This document shows positions 53,775 to 61,235 of a stretch of 64,000 nt of DNA, piece after piece. The notes beneath the pieces are model-generated. The model was not told the DNA's origin. It saw only the letters and a program-made list of their open reading frames with translations, and searched no databases. Source of the DNA: Planctomycetota bacterium (GTDB lineage Bacteria; Planctomycetota; B15-G4); assembly GCA_029259715.1 (NCBI GenBank), contig JAJDEP010000016.1, forward strand, positions 124,001-188,000, written 5' to 3'. The translations under genes were made by a program, and so were the position numbers. Position 1 is the stretch's first letter. Every line of letters starts with the position of its first letter.

Positions 53775-55646
53775 GTGCGTTTCTCGGCGTGGGTCTGCCT
53801 GCTCGTGTTCGTCGCGGCGTGCGGCGAGCGGGTGCCGGAGCCCGGGACTCACGACGCGCGCACCGTCCCGCAGGACCCGGGCCCGGACGCGGGGCGGCAC
53901 CCGGCCTTCCCCGACACCTGGGTCTATCGGGCCCGGCCGTCGTACGGGCTCGGCGGTGCGGTGGCCAGCGCCGACCCGGGGGCCAGCGCCGCCGGCGTGG
54001 ACGTGTTGAACGCGGGCGGCAACGCCGTCGACGCGGCGGTGGCCACGGCACTGTGTCTCGCGGTGACCTATCCCGTGGCCGGCAACCTGGGCGGCGGCGG
54101 CTTCCTGGTGCTGCGCACCGCGGACGGCGAGGTGGCCGCCCTCGACTTCCGCGAGACCGCGCCGGCCGCCGCCACCCGCGACATGTACCTCGACGCGAGC
54201 GGCGAGCTCACCGACGCCTCGCTCTTCGGGCCCCGGGCGGCGGGCGTGCCCGGCAGCGTCGCCGGACTGTATGCCGCCCACGAGCGCTACGGCCGCCTGC
54301 CCTGGGCCGACGTGGTGGCGCCGGCGATCCGGCTCGCCGAGAGCGGCTTCGTCGCCAACGGTTTCCTCGAGCGCGACCTGGCCAACACCTGGAAGCAGCT
54401 CGACGCCCGCGCGCAGGAGCGGCGTGACGCGAGTGGGGCCGCCGCGGGGCTGGCCGCCGAGGGTGGGGACGCCGAGGCGGGGCTCGCCGAGGATGGGCCC
54501 GACGACGCGGCCGCCTTCGTCGCCATGCGCCGCCGCTTCGGCGGTGTGACGCGCGGCACGCTCGTGCAGCAGCCCGAGCTGGCGGCGACGTTGCGGCGCC
54601 TCGCCGAGCACGGACCCGACGACTTCTACCGCGGCGAGACGGCCGCGCACATCGTGGCCACCATGGAGGCCCACGGCGGGCTCATCGACGCCGACGACCT
54701 CGACGGCTACCGCGCGGTGTGGCGCGAGCCCCTGCGCTTCGCCTACCGCGACCACGAGGTGATCTCCATGCCGCCGGTGTCGTCGGGCGGCGCGACCATG
54801 GCGCAGATGGCCAACATCCTCTCGGCCTACGACTTCTCCGAGCTGGGCTTCGGCAGCGCCTTGCGCATCCACCTCTTCGCCGAGGCGGCGCGCCGGGCCT
54901 ACGCCGACCGCAACGCGGTGCTCGGCGACCCCGACTTCGTCGACGTGCCGCTGGCGCGCCTGGTCTCGCGGCCCTACGCCGACGTGCGCCGGGCCGACAT
55001 CGACGTCGAGCGGGCCACGGCGTCGAGCGCCGTCGGACCCGGCGGCCCGCCCGTCGACGGTGAGGGCAACACCACGCACCTGTCGGTGGTCGACGCCGAC
55101 GGCGCCGCCGTGTCCCTCACCACCACGCTCAACACCGGATTCGGCTGCAAGACCGAGGTGGAGGGCGCCGGCTTCCTGCTCAACAACGAGATGGACGACT
55201 TCGCCGCCCGCCCCGGCCACCCCAACACCTACGGCCTGGTGCAGGGCGCGGTGAACGCCATCGCGCCGGGCAAGCGCATGCTCTCGTCCATGTCGCCGTC
55301 CATCGTGCTCGACCCGGACGGCGACCTGTTCCTGGTGACGGGCACGCCCGGGGGCAGCCGCATCATCAACGTGACCTTCCAGTCGATCAGCAACGCCGTC
55401 GACTTCGGCATGGACGTGGCCCAGCTCGTGTCGGCGCCGCGGGTGCACCACCAGCACCTGCCCGACCTGCTGTGGTGGGAGGAGGGCGGGCTCTCACCGG
55501 TGGTGCTGCAGGCGCTGGAGGCCCGCGGTCACGAGCTGCGCGCGCGCGACGTGTTCTGCGACGTCCACGCCATCATGGTGCGGCCCGACGGGACCATCGA
55601 GGCGGCCTCCGATCCGCGGGGGCCGGGGGCCGCCGTCGCTCAGTAG
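53775..55646 (+). CDS. ggt: Gamma-glutamyltranspeptidase lipoprotein
   Basis: 623-residue precursor. The signal MRFSAWVCLLVFVAAC ends in a lipobox-like VAAC. The N-terminal domain has NAGGNAVDAAVATALCLAVTYP and NLGGGGFLV. Autoprocessing occurs before Thr433 in GNTTHLSVVD, the Ntn nucleophile, and the substrate-binding GFGCKTEVEG and GTPGGSRIINV follow. It breaks gamma-glutamyl bonds of glutathione-like compounds outside the cytoplasm. I chose GTG at 53775 because GGGGGG lies upstream; TTG at 53754 (TTGA overlap) is an alternative. It meets the next gene stop-to-stop two bases apart. Confidence 0.9.
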   Translation: MRFSAWVCLLVFVAACGERVPEPGTHDARTVPQDPGPDAGRHPAFPDTWVYRARPSYGLGGAVASADPGASAAGVDVLNAGGNAVDAAVATALCLAVTYPVAGNLGGGGFLVLRTADGEVAALDFRETAPAAATRDMYLDASGELTDASLFGPRAAGVPGSVAGLYAAHERYGRLPWADVVAPAIRLAESGFVANGFLERDLANTWKQLDARAQERRDASGAAAGLAAEGGDAEAGLAEDGPDDAAAFVAMRRRFGGVTRGTLVQQPELAATLRRLAEHGPDDFYRGETAAHIVATMEAHGGLIDADDLDGYRAVWREPLRFAYRDHEVISMPPVSSGGATMAQMANILSAYDFSELGFGSALRIHLFAEAARRAYADRNAVLGDPDFVDVPLARLVSRPYADVRRADIDVERATASSAVGPGGPPVDGEGNTTHLSVVDADGAAVSLTTTLNTGFGCKTEVEGAGFLLNNEMDDFAARPGHPNTYGLVQGAVNAIAPGKRMLSSMSPSIVLDPDGDLFLVTGTPGGSRIINVTFQSISNAVDFGMDVAQLVSAPRVHHQHLPDLLWWEEGGLSPVVLQALEARGHELRARDVFCDVHAIMVRPDGTIEAASDPRGPGAAVAQ

Positions 55647-55648
55647 GC

Positions 55649-56215
55649 TCAGACTCCGGCCGCCTCGGGCTTGCTCCAGGCCCGGGTTGCGAAGGCGTCG
55701 TCGACGGGGGTGTCGACCACGTGGTTCGTGTAGTTGCTGAGGGTCTTCATGGCCAGGCCCACGATGACCTCGAGTACGTGGCGCTCGGTGTAGCCCGCGG
55801 CGGTGAAGGCGGCGAGCTGGTCGGGGGTGGGGCGGCCGCGGCTGACCAGCATGACGCGGGTGAAGTCGCGCAGGGCCTGCAGCTTGGCGTCGGCGAGGGT
55901 GGCGCCGGAGCGCAGGGCCTCGACGACGTTGCTGTCGACTTGTTGCATGTCGGCGATGGTGCTGTGGGCCGCCATGCAGTACTCGCAGTCGTTCTCGAAG
56001 TTGGCGGTCATCAACACGACCTGCCGCTCGGTGGGCGTGAAGTCGGAGGCGTCGAAGTGCTTGCCGACGTCGAGGTAGGCGCCGAGGGCCGTGGGCGAGG
56101 CGGCGAAGGCGCCGAAGAGGTTGGGCACGAAGCCCAGGTTCTTGTGGGCCGCTGCGAGCAACGGCCGGCTCGCCGCGGGGGCGGTCTCGAGGGTGTGGAT
56201 GGTGAAGTCGGTCAT
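55649..56215 (-). CDS. Carboxymuconolactone decarboxylase/AhpD-like protein
   Basis: 188-residue CMD-family protein with the redox motif CEYCMAAH (CxxC...H), as in AhpD alkylhydroperoxidases. It likely reduces peroxides or similar with a thiol cofactor. ATG at 56215 fits the domain start. Its promoter region faces the FKBP gene. Confidence 0.87.
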   Translation of the reverse strand: MTDFTIHTLETAPAASRPLLAAAHKNLGFVPNLFGAFAASPTALGAYLDVGKHFDASDFTPTERQVVLMTANFENDCEYCMAAHSTIADMQQVDSNVVEALRSGATLADAKLQALRDFTRVMLVSRGRPTPDQLAAFTAAGYTERHVLEVIVGLAMKTLSNYTNHVVDTPVDDAFATRAWSKPEAAGV

Positions 56216-56345
56216 GGGGGTGCTCCGGTTCTCGGGTGAAGGGGCACCTGCGATGCCGGGTCGCGGTCCCCGGTTACCGGGCGGATTGGTATGCTCCGCC
56301 GCCGAGGGCGACCCCGCAGAGGCCGCCCGTTCCCGGAGCGAATGA

Positions 56346-56783
56346 ATGACCGACAGTGGCCGCCTGATGTCCATCGAATACACCCTCAAGCTCGGCGACG
56401 GAGAGGAGGTCGACGGCAACATCGGAGAGGACCCCCTCACCTACCAGGAAGGCAACGAGCAGATCCTTCCAGCCCTCGAAGAGGCGCTGCGCGCCCTCAA
56501 CAAGGGCGAGTCGAAGGACGTCGTGATCGAGCCCGAGGAAGGCTACGGCACGGTCGACCCCGACAAGTTCTTCGAGGTGGAGACCGACTCGATCCCCGAG
56601 GAGGCCCGGGAGGTCGGCACGACCCTGGTGGCCGAGGACGAGGAGGGCCAGGAGCACCACCTGCGCGTGCACGAGTTGAAGGAGGCCGCCATCATCCTCG
56701 ACGGCAACCACCCGCTCGCGGGCGAGACGCTGCACTTCGCCATCAAGGTGCTCGACGTCCAGACCTGGGAAACCAAGAAGTAG
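56346..56783 (+). CDS. SlyD/FKBP-type peptidyl-prolyl isomerase
   Basis: 145-residue prolyl isomerase and chaperone. SlyD-type features are the inserted-in-flap sequence [13 protein letters not shown], an IF domain from about 75 to 125, and the family-closing [18 protein letters not shown]. The metal-binding His tail of E. coli SlyD is missing. A TATGCT -10-like element lies at 56290. Confidence 0.88.
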   Translation: MTDSGRLMSIEYTLKLGDGEEVDGNIGEDPLTYQEGNEQILPALEEALRALNKGESKDVVIEPEEGYGTVDPDKFFEVETDSIPEEAREVGTTLVAEDEEGQEHHLRVHELKEAAIILDGNHPLAGETLHFAIKVLDVQTWETKK

Positions 56784-56844
56784 GGGGTCGCAGGACCGGC
56801 CCCTGGACCGGTCGCTGAGGCCGGACGCACACGGGAGGCCCGCG

Positions 56845-57621
56845 GTGGGATCGCTGTCGGAGTTCTCCCTGCCGGTGCGGCTGTTCCTGAAGGGCTACCG
56901 CTGGCGGCGCATCGACCCGGTGCCCTGGGCTGACCTTCCGCGACCCGTGACGCGGTGCCGTGTGGCCCTCATCACCACTGCGGCCCTCGTGCCCCCCGGC
57001 GGCGAGCCCTTCGACGGCTCGGTGCTGGGCGGCGACGTCTCCTACCGGGTGATCGCCGGCGACGCCGACGTGGCCACCCTGCAGGAGAGCCACCCGAGCA
57101 ATTCCTTCGACCACGGGCCGCTGCGACAGGACGCCAACCTCGGCCTGCCCCTCGATCGGCTGCGCGAATTGGCCGCCGACGGGGTGGTGGGCTCGGTGGC
57201 GCCGCGACACCTCTCCTTCCAGGGCTCGATCACTGCCCCGGGACGCCTGATGAAGCGCACCGCTCCCGAGGCCGCGCGCCTGCTGGTGGCCGACGCCGTC
57301 GACGTGGCGCTGCTCGTGCCCGTGTGACCCATGTGCAACCAGGCCGTGGGCCTGATTGCGGCGGAGTGCGAACGGCAGGGGGTGGCGACGGTGTCGTTGC
57401 AGTTGCTACGCGAGGTGGCGGAAGCGGTCCGGCCGCCGCGGGGGTTGCTGTTGCCGTTCGATCACGGCCGACCGTTGGGCGCGGCGGGGGATGCGGGGGT
57501 GCAGCGGGGGGTGTTGCGGGCGGCGTTGGCGATGTTGGTGGATGAGGCCGGGCCGGGGCCGGTGTTGCGGGAATATGAGAAGGAGGTGCCTGACGGTTCC
57601 GGGGTGAATCCCTGGGAATAA
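56845..57621 (+). CDS. Selenoprotein: GrdB-family reductase component with in-frame UGA (Sec161)
   Basis: The frame runs 258 residues only if the TGA at 57325-57327 is read as selenocysteine. Before it: [59 protein letters not shown] and [12 protein letters not shown], hallmarks of the short glycine/sarcosine/betaine/D-proline reductase B family. After it, in the same frame, [23 protein letters not shown], then [17 protein letters not shown] and [23 protein letters not shown] continue the same family. The site reads U-P-M-C. A 6-base hairpin follows (SECIS, separate entry). The stop is TAA at 57619. Conventional reading would yield a truncated 160-residue protein plus an orphan ORF starting at 57331. 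Confidence 0.88.
57340..57354 (+). other. SECIS-like hairpin
   Basis: CAGGCC (57340-57345) pairs with GGCCTG (57349-57354) around a GTG loop. The apical loop lies 19 bases after the UGA, inside the range known for bacterial SECIS elements, with a G in the first loop position. Confidence 0.65.
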
Positions 57622-57722
57622 CTCGCCGTTGGTTCCTGCGATAGGCTGTACTTCCTGAGTCGAGCGCATTGATTCGCAGCTCTGACGAACTGCAGTCAGG
57701 CGGACAAAGTGAGGCCAATCGT

Positions 57723-57938
57723 ATGAAGAGGCTGCCAAGCGCTCCGAGCAAGTGCGAGTGCATCGCGAACGGGGAAGGAAGTCTTGCGAGCGAGGTTGTC
57801 GCCGAGATCGAGCTGTCGACGCGGGCGACGCGGACGCGGCTCGCCCGCTTGGTCGGCCGCGGTCTGGTGCGCGAGATCGGCACCGGACCCCAGGATCCCC
57901 AGCGGCGATACTTCAGTGCGGAGGCCGGACCGGCATGA
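57723..57938 (+). CDS. Small winged-helix-like protein ahead of hsdM
   Basis: 71 residues with helix-turn-helix pattern (SLASEVVAEIELSTRATRTRLARLVGRGLV) and a wing-like REIGTGPQDPQRRYF. Such domains end some AlbA/RecG-like DNA-binding regulators, so this may be a stand-alone regulator of the restriction genes or the remnant of a larger one. Its stop overlaps the hsdM ATG (ATGA), so it is co-translated with it. I chose ATG at 57723; longer TTG starts exist. Confidence 0.6.
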   Translation: MKRLPSAPSKCECIANGEGSLASEVVAEIELSTRATRTRLARLVGRGLVREIGTGPQDPQRRYFSAEAGPA

Positions 57939-59971
57939 AACTCACGCTCCAACAGCTCGAGGCCCACTTATTGGGCTCGGCCAACATCCTGCGCGGCAAG
58001 ACCGCGGGCCAGGACTACAAGAACTACATCCTCTCGCTGATGTTCTACAAGCGCCTGTGCGACCAATGGGAATGCGAGGCCGACGAGGCGATCTCCGAGC
58101 AGGAGCGTCAGCAGAACCGCGCCTTCAGCGAGAAGGAGAAGGCGATCTTCCGCAAGCGCGGGGAGCACCGCTTCCAGATTCCTGACGGTGCGCGTTGGGG
58201 CGACGTGAAGGCCACGTCGGTCAACCTCGGGGAGGTAATGACCAAGGCGATGCGCGCGGTGGCCGATGCCAACGACGAGTTGCGCGGCGTCTTTACGGTG
58301 GACTGGAATCAGCCTGCCCCTGACGGCTCGGGCAAGCCGCTCATTCCGGTCGAGGTCGTCCACGCGCTGATCCAGCACTTCGACGAGCACGACCTCTCAA
58401 ACCAGAGTGTCCCGCCCGACGTGCTTGGCCGCGCCTACGAGTATCTGATCAAGCACTTCGCCGACGACGCCGGCGCCAAGGCGGGCGAGTTCTTCACCCC
58501 GCCCGAGGTCGTCGATACCCTGGTCCGTATCCTCGAAGCCCACCCAGGCGATACCGTCTACGATCCGACCGCCGGTTCGGGCGGCATGCTCGTGCACGCG
58601 GCCGACTTCCTGCGTGAAGAGGGCCACCACGCCAACAGCGCTCAATACTTTGCCCAGGAGATGAACTGGGGCAACGCTGCCATCGGCAAGATCAACTCGG
58701 TGCTGCACGGTCTCGAAGCGGACATCCGCGCTGGAGCCAGCACGATCACCGACCCACAGTTCCAAGATGGCGGCCAGGTGCGCAAGTTCTCGCTGGTGCT
58801 CTCCAACTTCCCATTCTCCGACGAGTTCTGGTGGCTGAAACCGGAGCAGCAGACGGACGACAAGAAGAAGAAGACCAAGCTCAAGAAGGAGGTCTTCGGC
58901 AAGGAAGGCTTCAAGGACCCCTTCGGCCGCTTCGGCCGAGGTACGCCCTTCCACGCGCCGCCGGCTGGCTACGGCGACTACGCCTTCATCCTGCACATCC
59001 TGGCCTCGCTGACCGAGGACGGTCGCGCCGGCATCGTCTGCCCGCAGGGCGTCTTGTTCCGCGGCCAGCCCGAGGTCGAGGAGGAGACTGGCGAACTCGA
59101 CAAGGCCGGCCAGCCCAAGATCCGCCGCCGCAAGGCCGACGACGAGCACCTGATCCGCCGGGCGCTGCTCGAGTCGGGGCTGATCGACGCCGTGATCTCG
59201 CTGCCGCTCAACGTCTTCTACGGAGCCGGCGTTCCCGCCTGCCTCCTGATCCTGCGCAAGGAGCGGCCGGCCGAGCGCAAGGGAAAGGTGCTCCTCGTCT
59301 ACGCCGCGCGGCACTACCGCGAACTCTCCAATCAGAACGAGCTGCGCCCCCAGGACGTGATGCGGATCCTGGTTCACGCCCACGCCTACGGCGATGCCGC
59401 CCGGGTGCCGGGCCTCGTCGAGGCGCACGCGGCACGCCTGCACCGCGAGATCGACCGGCGCGAGGTGGACGAGGCCGGGCGTCTCGAGACCGAGTACCAG
59501 CCGCAGGCCGACAGGCTCGGGGCGCTCGATGCCGAGCTGACCGAGGCGCACCGGCGCCAGGCCGCGGCGAAGACCAAGCAGGACAAGGCCAAGCTCGCCC
59601 GCGCCATCTCAAAGCTGGAGAAGCAACGCGCGAAGCCGGCCGCCAAGCTGGTCGAGCGCGATGAGCGCATCGCCGAGGCCCGGCGCCGCGCCGACGACGA
59701 CCGCCGGGACGTGAGCGTCGTTGGCGAGGAGCTGATCGCCCTCTACGGAGACCCGGACGAGCTGCTCAAGCACGCCTGCGTCGTTGCCCAGGACGAAATC
59801 GAGGAGAACGAGTTCAATCTCAACATCCCGCGCTACGTGGACACTTTTGAGCCGGAGCCGCGGGTGGAGGTGATGGACGCTCTCAAGACGTTGAGGAAGG
59901 TGGAGGTGGCTGCGAAGGAGGCAGAGCGAGACCTTAGGCGTCTACTCGTTGAGGCTGGATATGCAGACTGA
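57935..59971 (+). CDS. hsdM: Type I restriction-modification methyltransferase subunit HsdM
   Basis: 678 residues. The N-terminal helical domain is LGSANILRGKTAGQDYKNYILSLMFYKRL. SAM-binding motif I is DPTAGSGG (Asp210-Gly217). The catalytic motif is NFPF (291-294) where most N6-adenine MTases have NPPF/Y; the first Asn and last Phe are kept, so activity is likely but not sure. The C-terminus has a coiled coil from about 515 to 585. The N6-adenine methylation of a type I target is specified by HsdS. Confidence 0.92.
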   Translation: MKLTLQQLEAHLLGSANILRGKTAGQDYKNYILSLMFYKRLCDQWECEADEAISEQERQQNRAFSEKEKAIFRKRGEHRFQIPDGARWGDVKATSVNLGEVMTKAMRAVADANDELRGVFTVDWNQPAPDGSGKPLIPVEVVHALIQHFDEHDLSNQSVPPDVLGRAYEYLIKHFADDAGAKAGEFFTPPEVVDTLVRILEAHPGDTVYDPTAGSGGMLVHAADFLREEGHHANSAQYFAQEMNWGNAAIGKINSVLHGLEADIRAGASTITDPQFQDGGQVRKFSLVLSNFPFSDEFWWLKPEQQTDDKKKKTKLKKEVFGKEGFKDPFGRFGRGTPFHAPPAGYGDYAFILHILASLTEDGRAGIVCPQGVLFRGQPEVEEETGELDKAGQPKIRRRKADDEHLIRRALLESGLIDAVISLPLNVFYGAGVPACLLILRKERPAERKGKVLLVYAARHYRELSNQNELRPQDVMRILVHAHAYGDAARVPGLVEAHAARLHREIDRREVDEAGRLETEYQPQADRLGALDAELTEAHRRQAAAKTKQDKAKLARAISKLEKQRAKPAAKLVERDERIAEARRRADDDRRDVSVVGEELIALYGDPDELLKHACVVAQDEIEENEFNLNIPRYVDTFEPEPRVEVMDALKTLRKVEVAAKEAERDLRRLLVEAGYAD

Positions 59972-61235
59972 CTGCTTCCCGGACGCTGTCGCCGAATGGA
60001 CCAAGGAGCCGATTGGTGTGCTTGCTGACGTAAGCCGGCGCTATCGGACGGAGAAGGAACGCGAGTATCCCTTTGTCGAGATGGCGTCGGTCGGGGAGAA
60101 CTTCGCAGGCATCCTCAAGTTCGACGCGCGCACTTGCGAAAGCTCCGGTCTTGCACGCTTCAAGGTAGGCGACACTCTCTTCGCCAAGATCACGCCCTGT
60201 CCGCAGAACGGGAAGGTCGCCTTCGTTTCCCACCTTCCAGGCGAGTTGGGGCTCGGTTCCACCGAGTTCATCGTCCTCTCGCCTCGGAACGACACCGATC
60301 CTCGATTTCTCTACCACTTGGTCTGCTCGCATGCTGTTCGTGGCCGTGCCGCCGCACGTATGGAGGGGTCGACGGGGCGGCAACGTGTTCCCGATGAGGT
60401 CTTCACCAAGCGCCTTGTCGTGCCCGTCCCTCCGCCCGAGGATCAAGCCGCCATCGCCTGCATCCTCGACGCCGTGGACACGGCGCTGGAGTGCACCCGC
60501 GCGGCGGTCGAGCGGGCGCGGGACCTAAACCACTCTCTCTTGCACGAGCTTCTCGAGGCGGGGCTACGACCGGTACGAGTCCAGCGCGGGAGGCACCCGT
60601 CTCACTGGTCCACGCGACGGCTCGACGAAGTAGCCGAGGTTGGTTCTGGAGTCACGCTCGGTAAGGACGTCTCTGGCTCGGCGTCGGTCGAGCGGCCCTA
60701 CCTGAGGGTTGCCAACGTCCAGGATGCACATCTCGATCTCTCGATGATCAAGACGGTCCGTGTTCGTGTAGATGATGCCGACAAGTACCGACTCGAAGCT
60801 GGGGACGTGCTGATGACGGAAGGGGGCGACCTTGACAAGCTGGGTCGCGGCACGATCTGGGAAGGGCAGATTCCCGACTGCTTGCACCAGAACCATGTCT
60901 TTCGTATCCGCGCAAACCGCGAGGTGCTGGAGCCAGAGTTCTATGCACTGATCGTGGAATCCGATATCGCCAAGGCGTACTTCAATCGCGTTGCGAAACG
61001 AACTACGAACCTCGCTTCCACCAACAAGACGCAAGTACGTGCCTTCCGCTTTCCGCTTCCCCCTACACTTGACGAACAGAGAGAGATCGTTGCAGTGATG
61101 AAGGCATCGAAGGCATCGAGTGCCGCGTTCATGATCAAGAAGGGCGCTCTGCGCGAACTAAAGAAGGCTCTCATGTACGACCTCCTCACCGGCCGCGTCC
61201 GCGTGCGCGACACGGCCAAGGTGACCGCCTCATGA
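59961..61235 (+). CDS. hsdS: Type I restriction specificity subunit HsdS
   Basis: 424 residues with two target-recognition domains (about 15-180 and 215-385) separated by conserved helical spacers: DQAAIACILDAVDTALECTRA and the C-terminal DEQREIVAVMKASKASSAA. This gives a two-part DNA target. The gene is AT-richer than its neighbours, as often seen in exchanged specificity genes. ATG at 59961 has GAGG nearby and overlaps hsdM by 11 bases. Confidence 0.9.
   Translation: MQTDCFPDAVAEWTKEPIGVLADVSRRYRTEKEREYPFVEMASVGENFAGILKFDARTCESSGLARFKVGDTLFAKITPCPQNGKVAFVSHLPGELGLGSTEFIVLSPRNDTDPRFLYHLVCSHAVRGRAAARMEGSTGRQRVPDEVFTKRLVVPVPPPEDQAAIACILDAVDTALECTRAAVERARDLNHSLLHELLEAGLRPVRVQRGRHPSHWSTRRLDEVAEVGSGVTLGKDVSGSASVERPYLRVANVQDAHLDLSMIKTVRVRVDDADKYRLEAGDVLMTEGGDLDKLGRGTIWEGQIPDCLHQNHVFRIRANREVLEPEFYALIVESDIAKAYFNRVAKRTTNLASTNKTQVRAFRFPLPPTLDEQREIVAVMKASKASSAAFMIKKGALRELKKALMYDLLTGRVRVRDTAKVTAS

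Noticed and set aside
57331..57621. Separate 96-codon gene after the UGA
   Set aside because: It is the in-frame continuation of the GrdB-family protein, lacks its own ribosome-binding site, and begins inside the SECIS-side segment.
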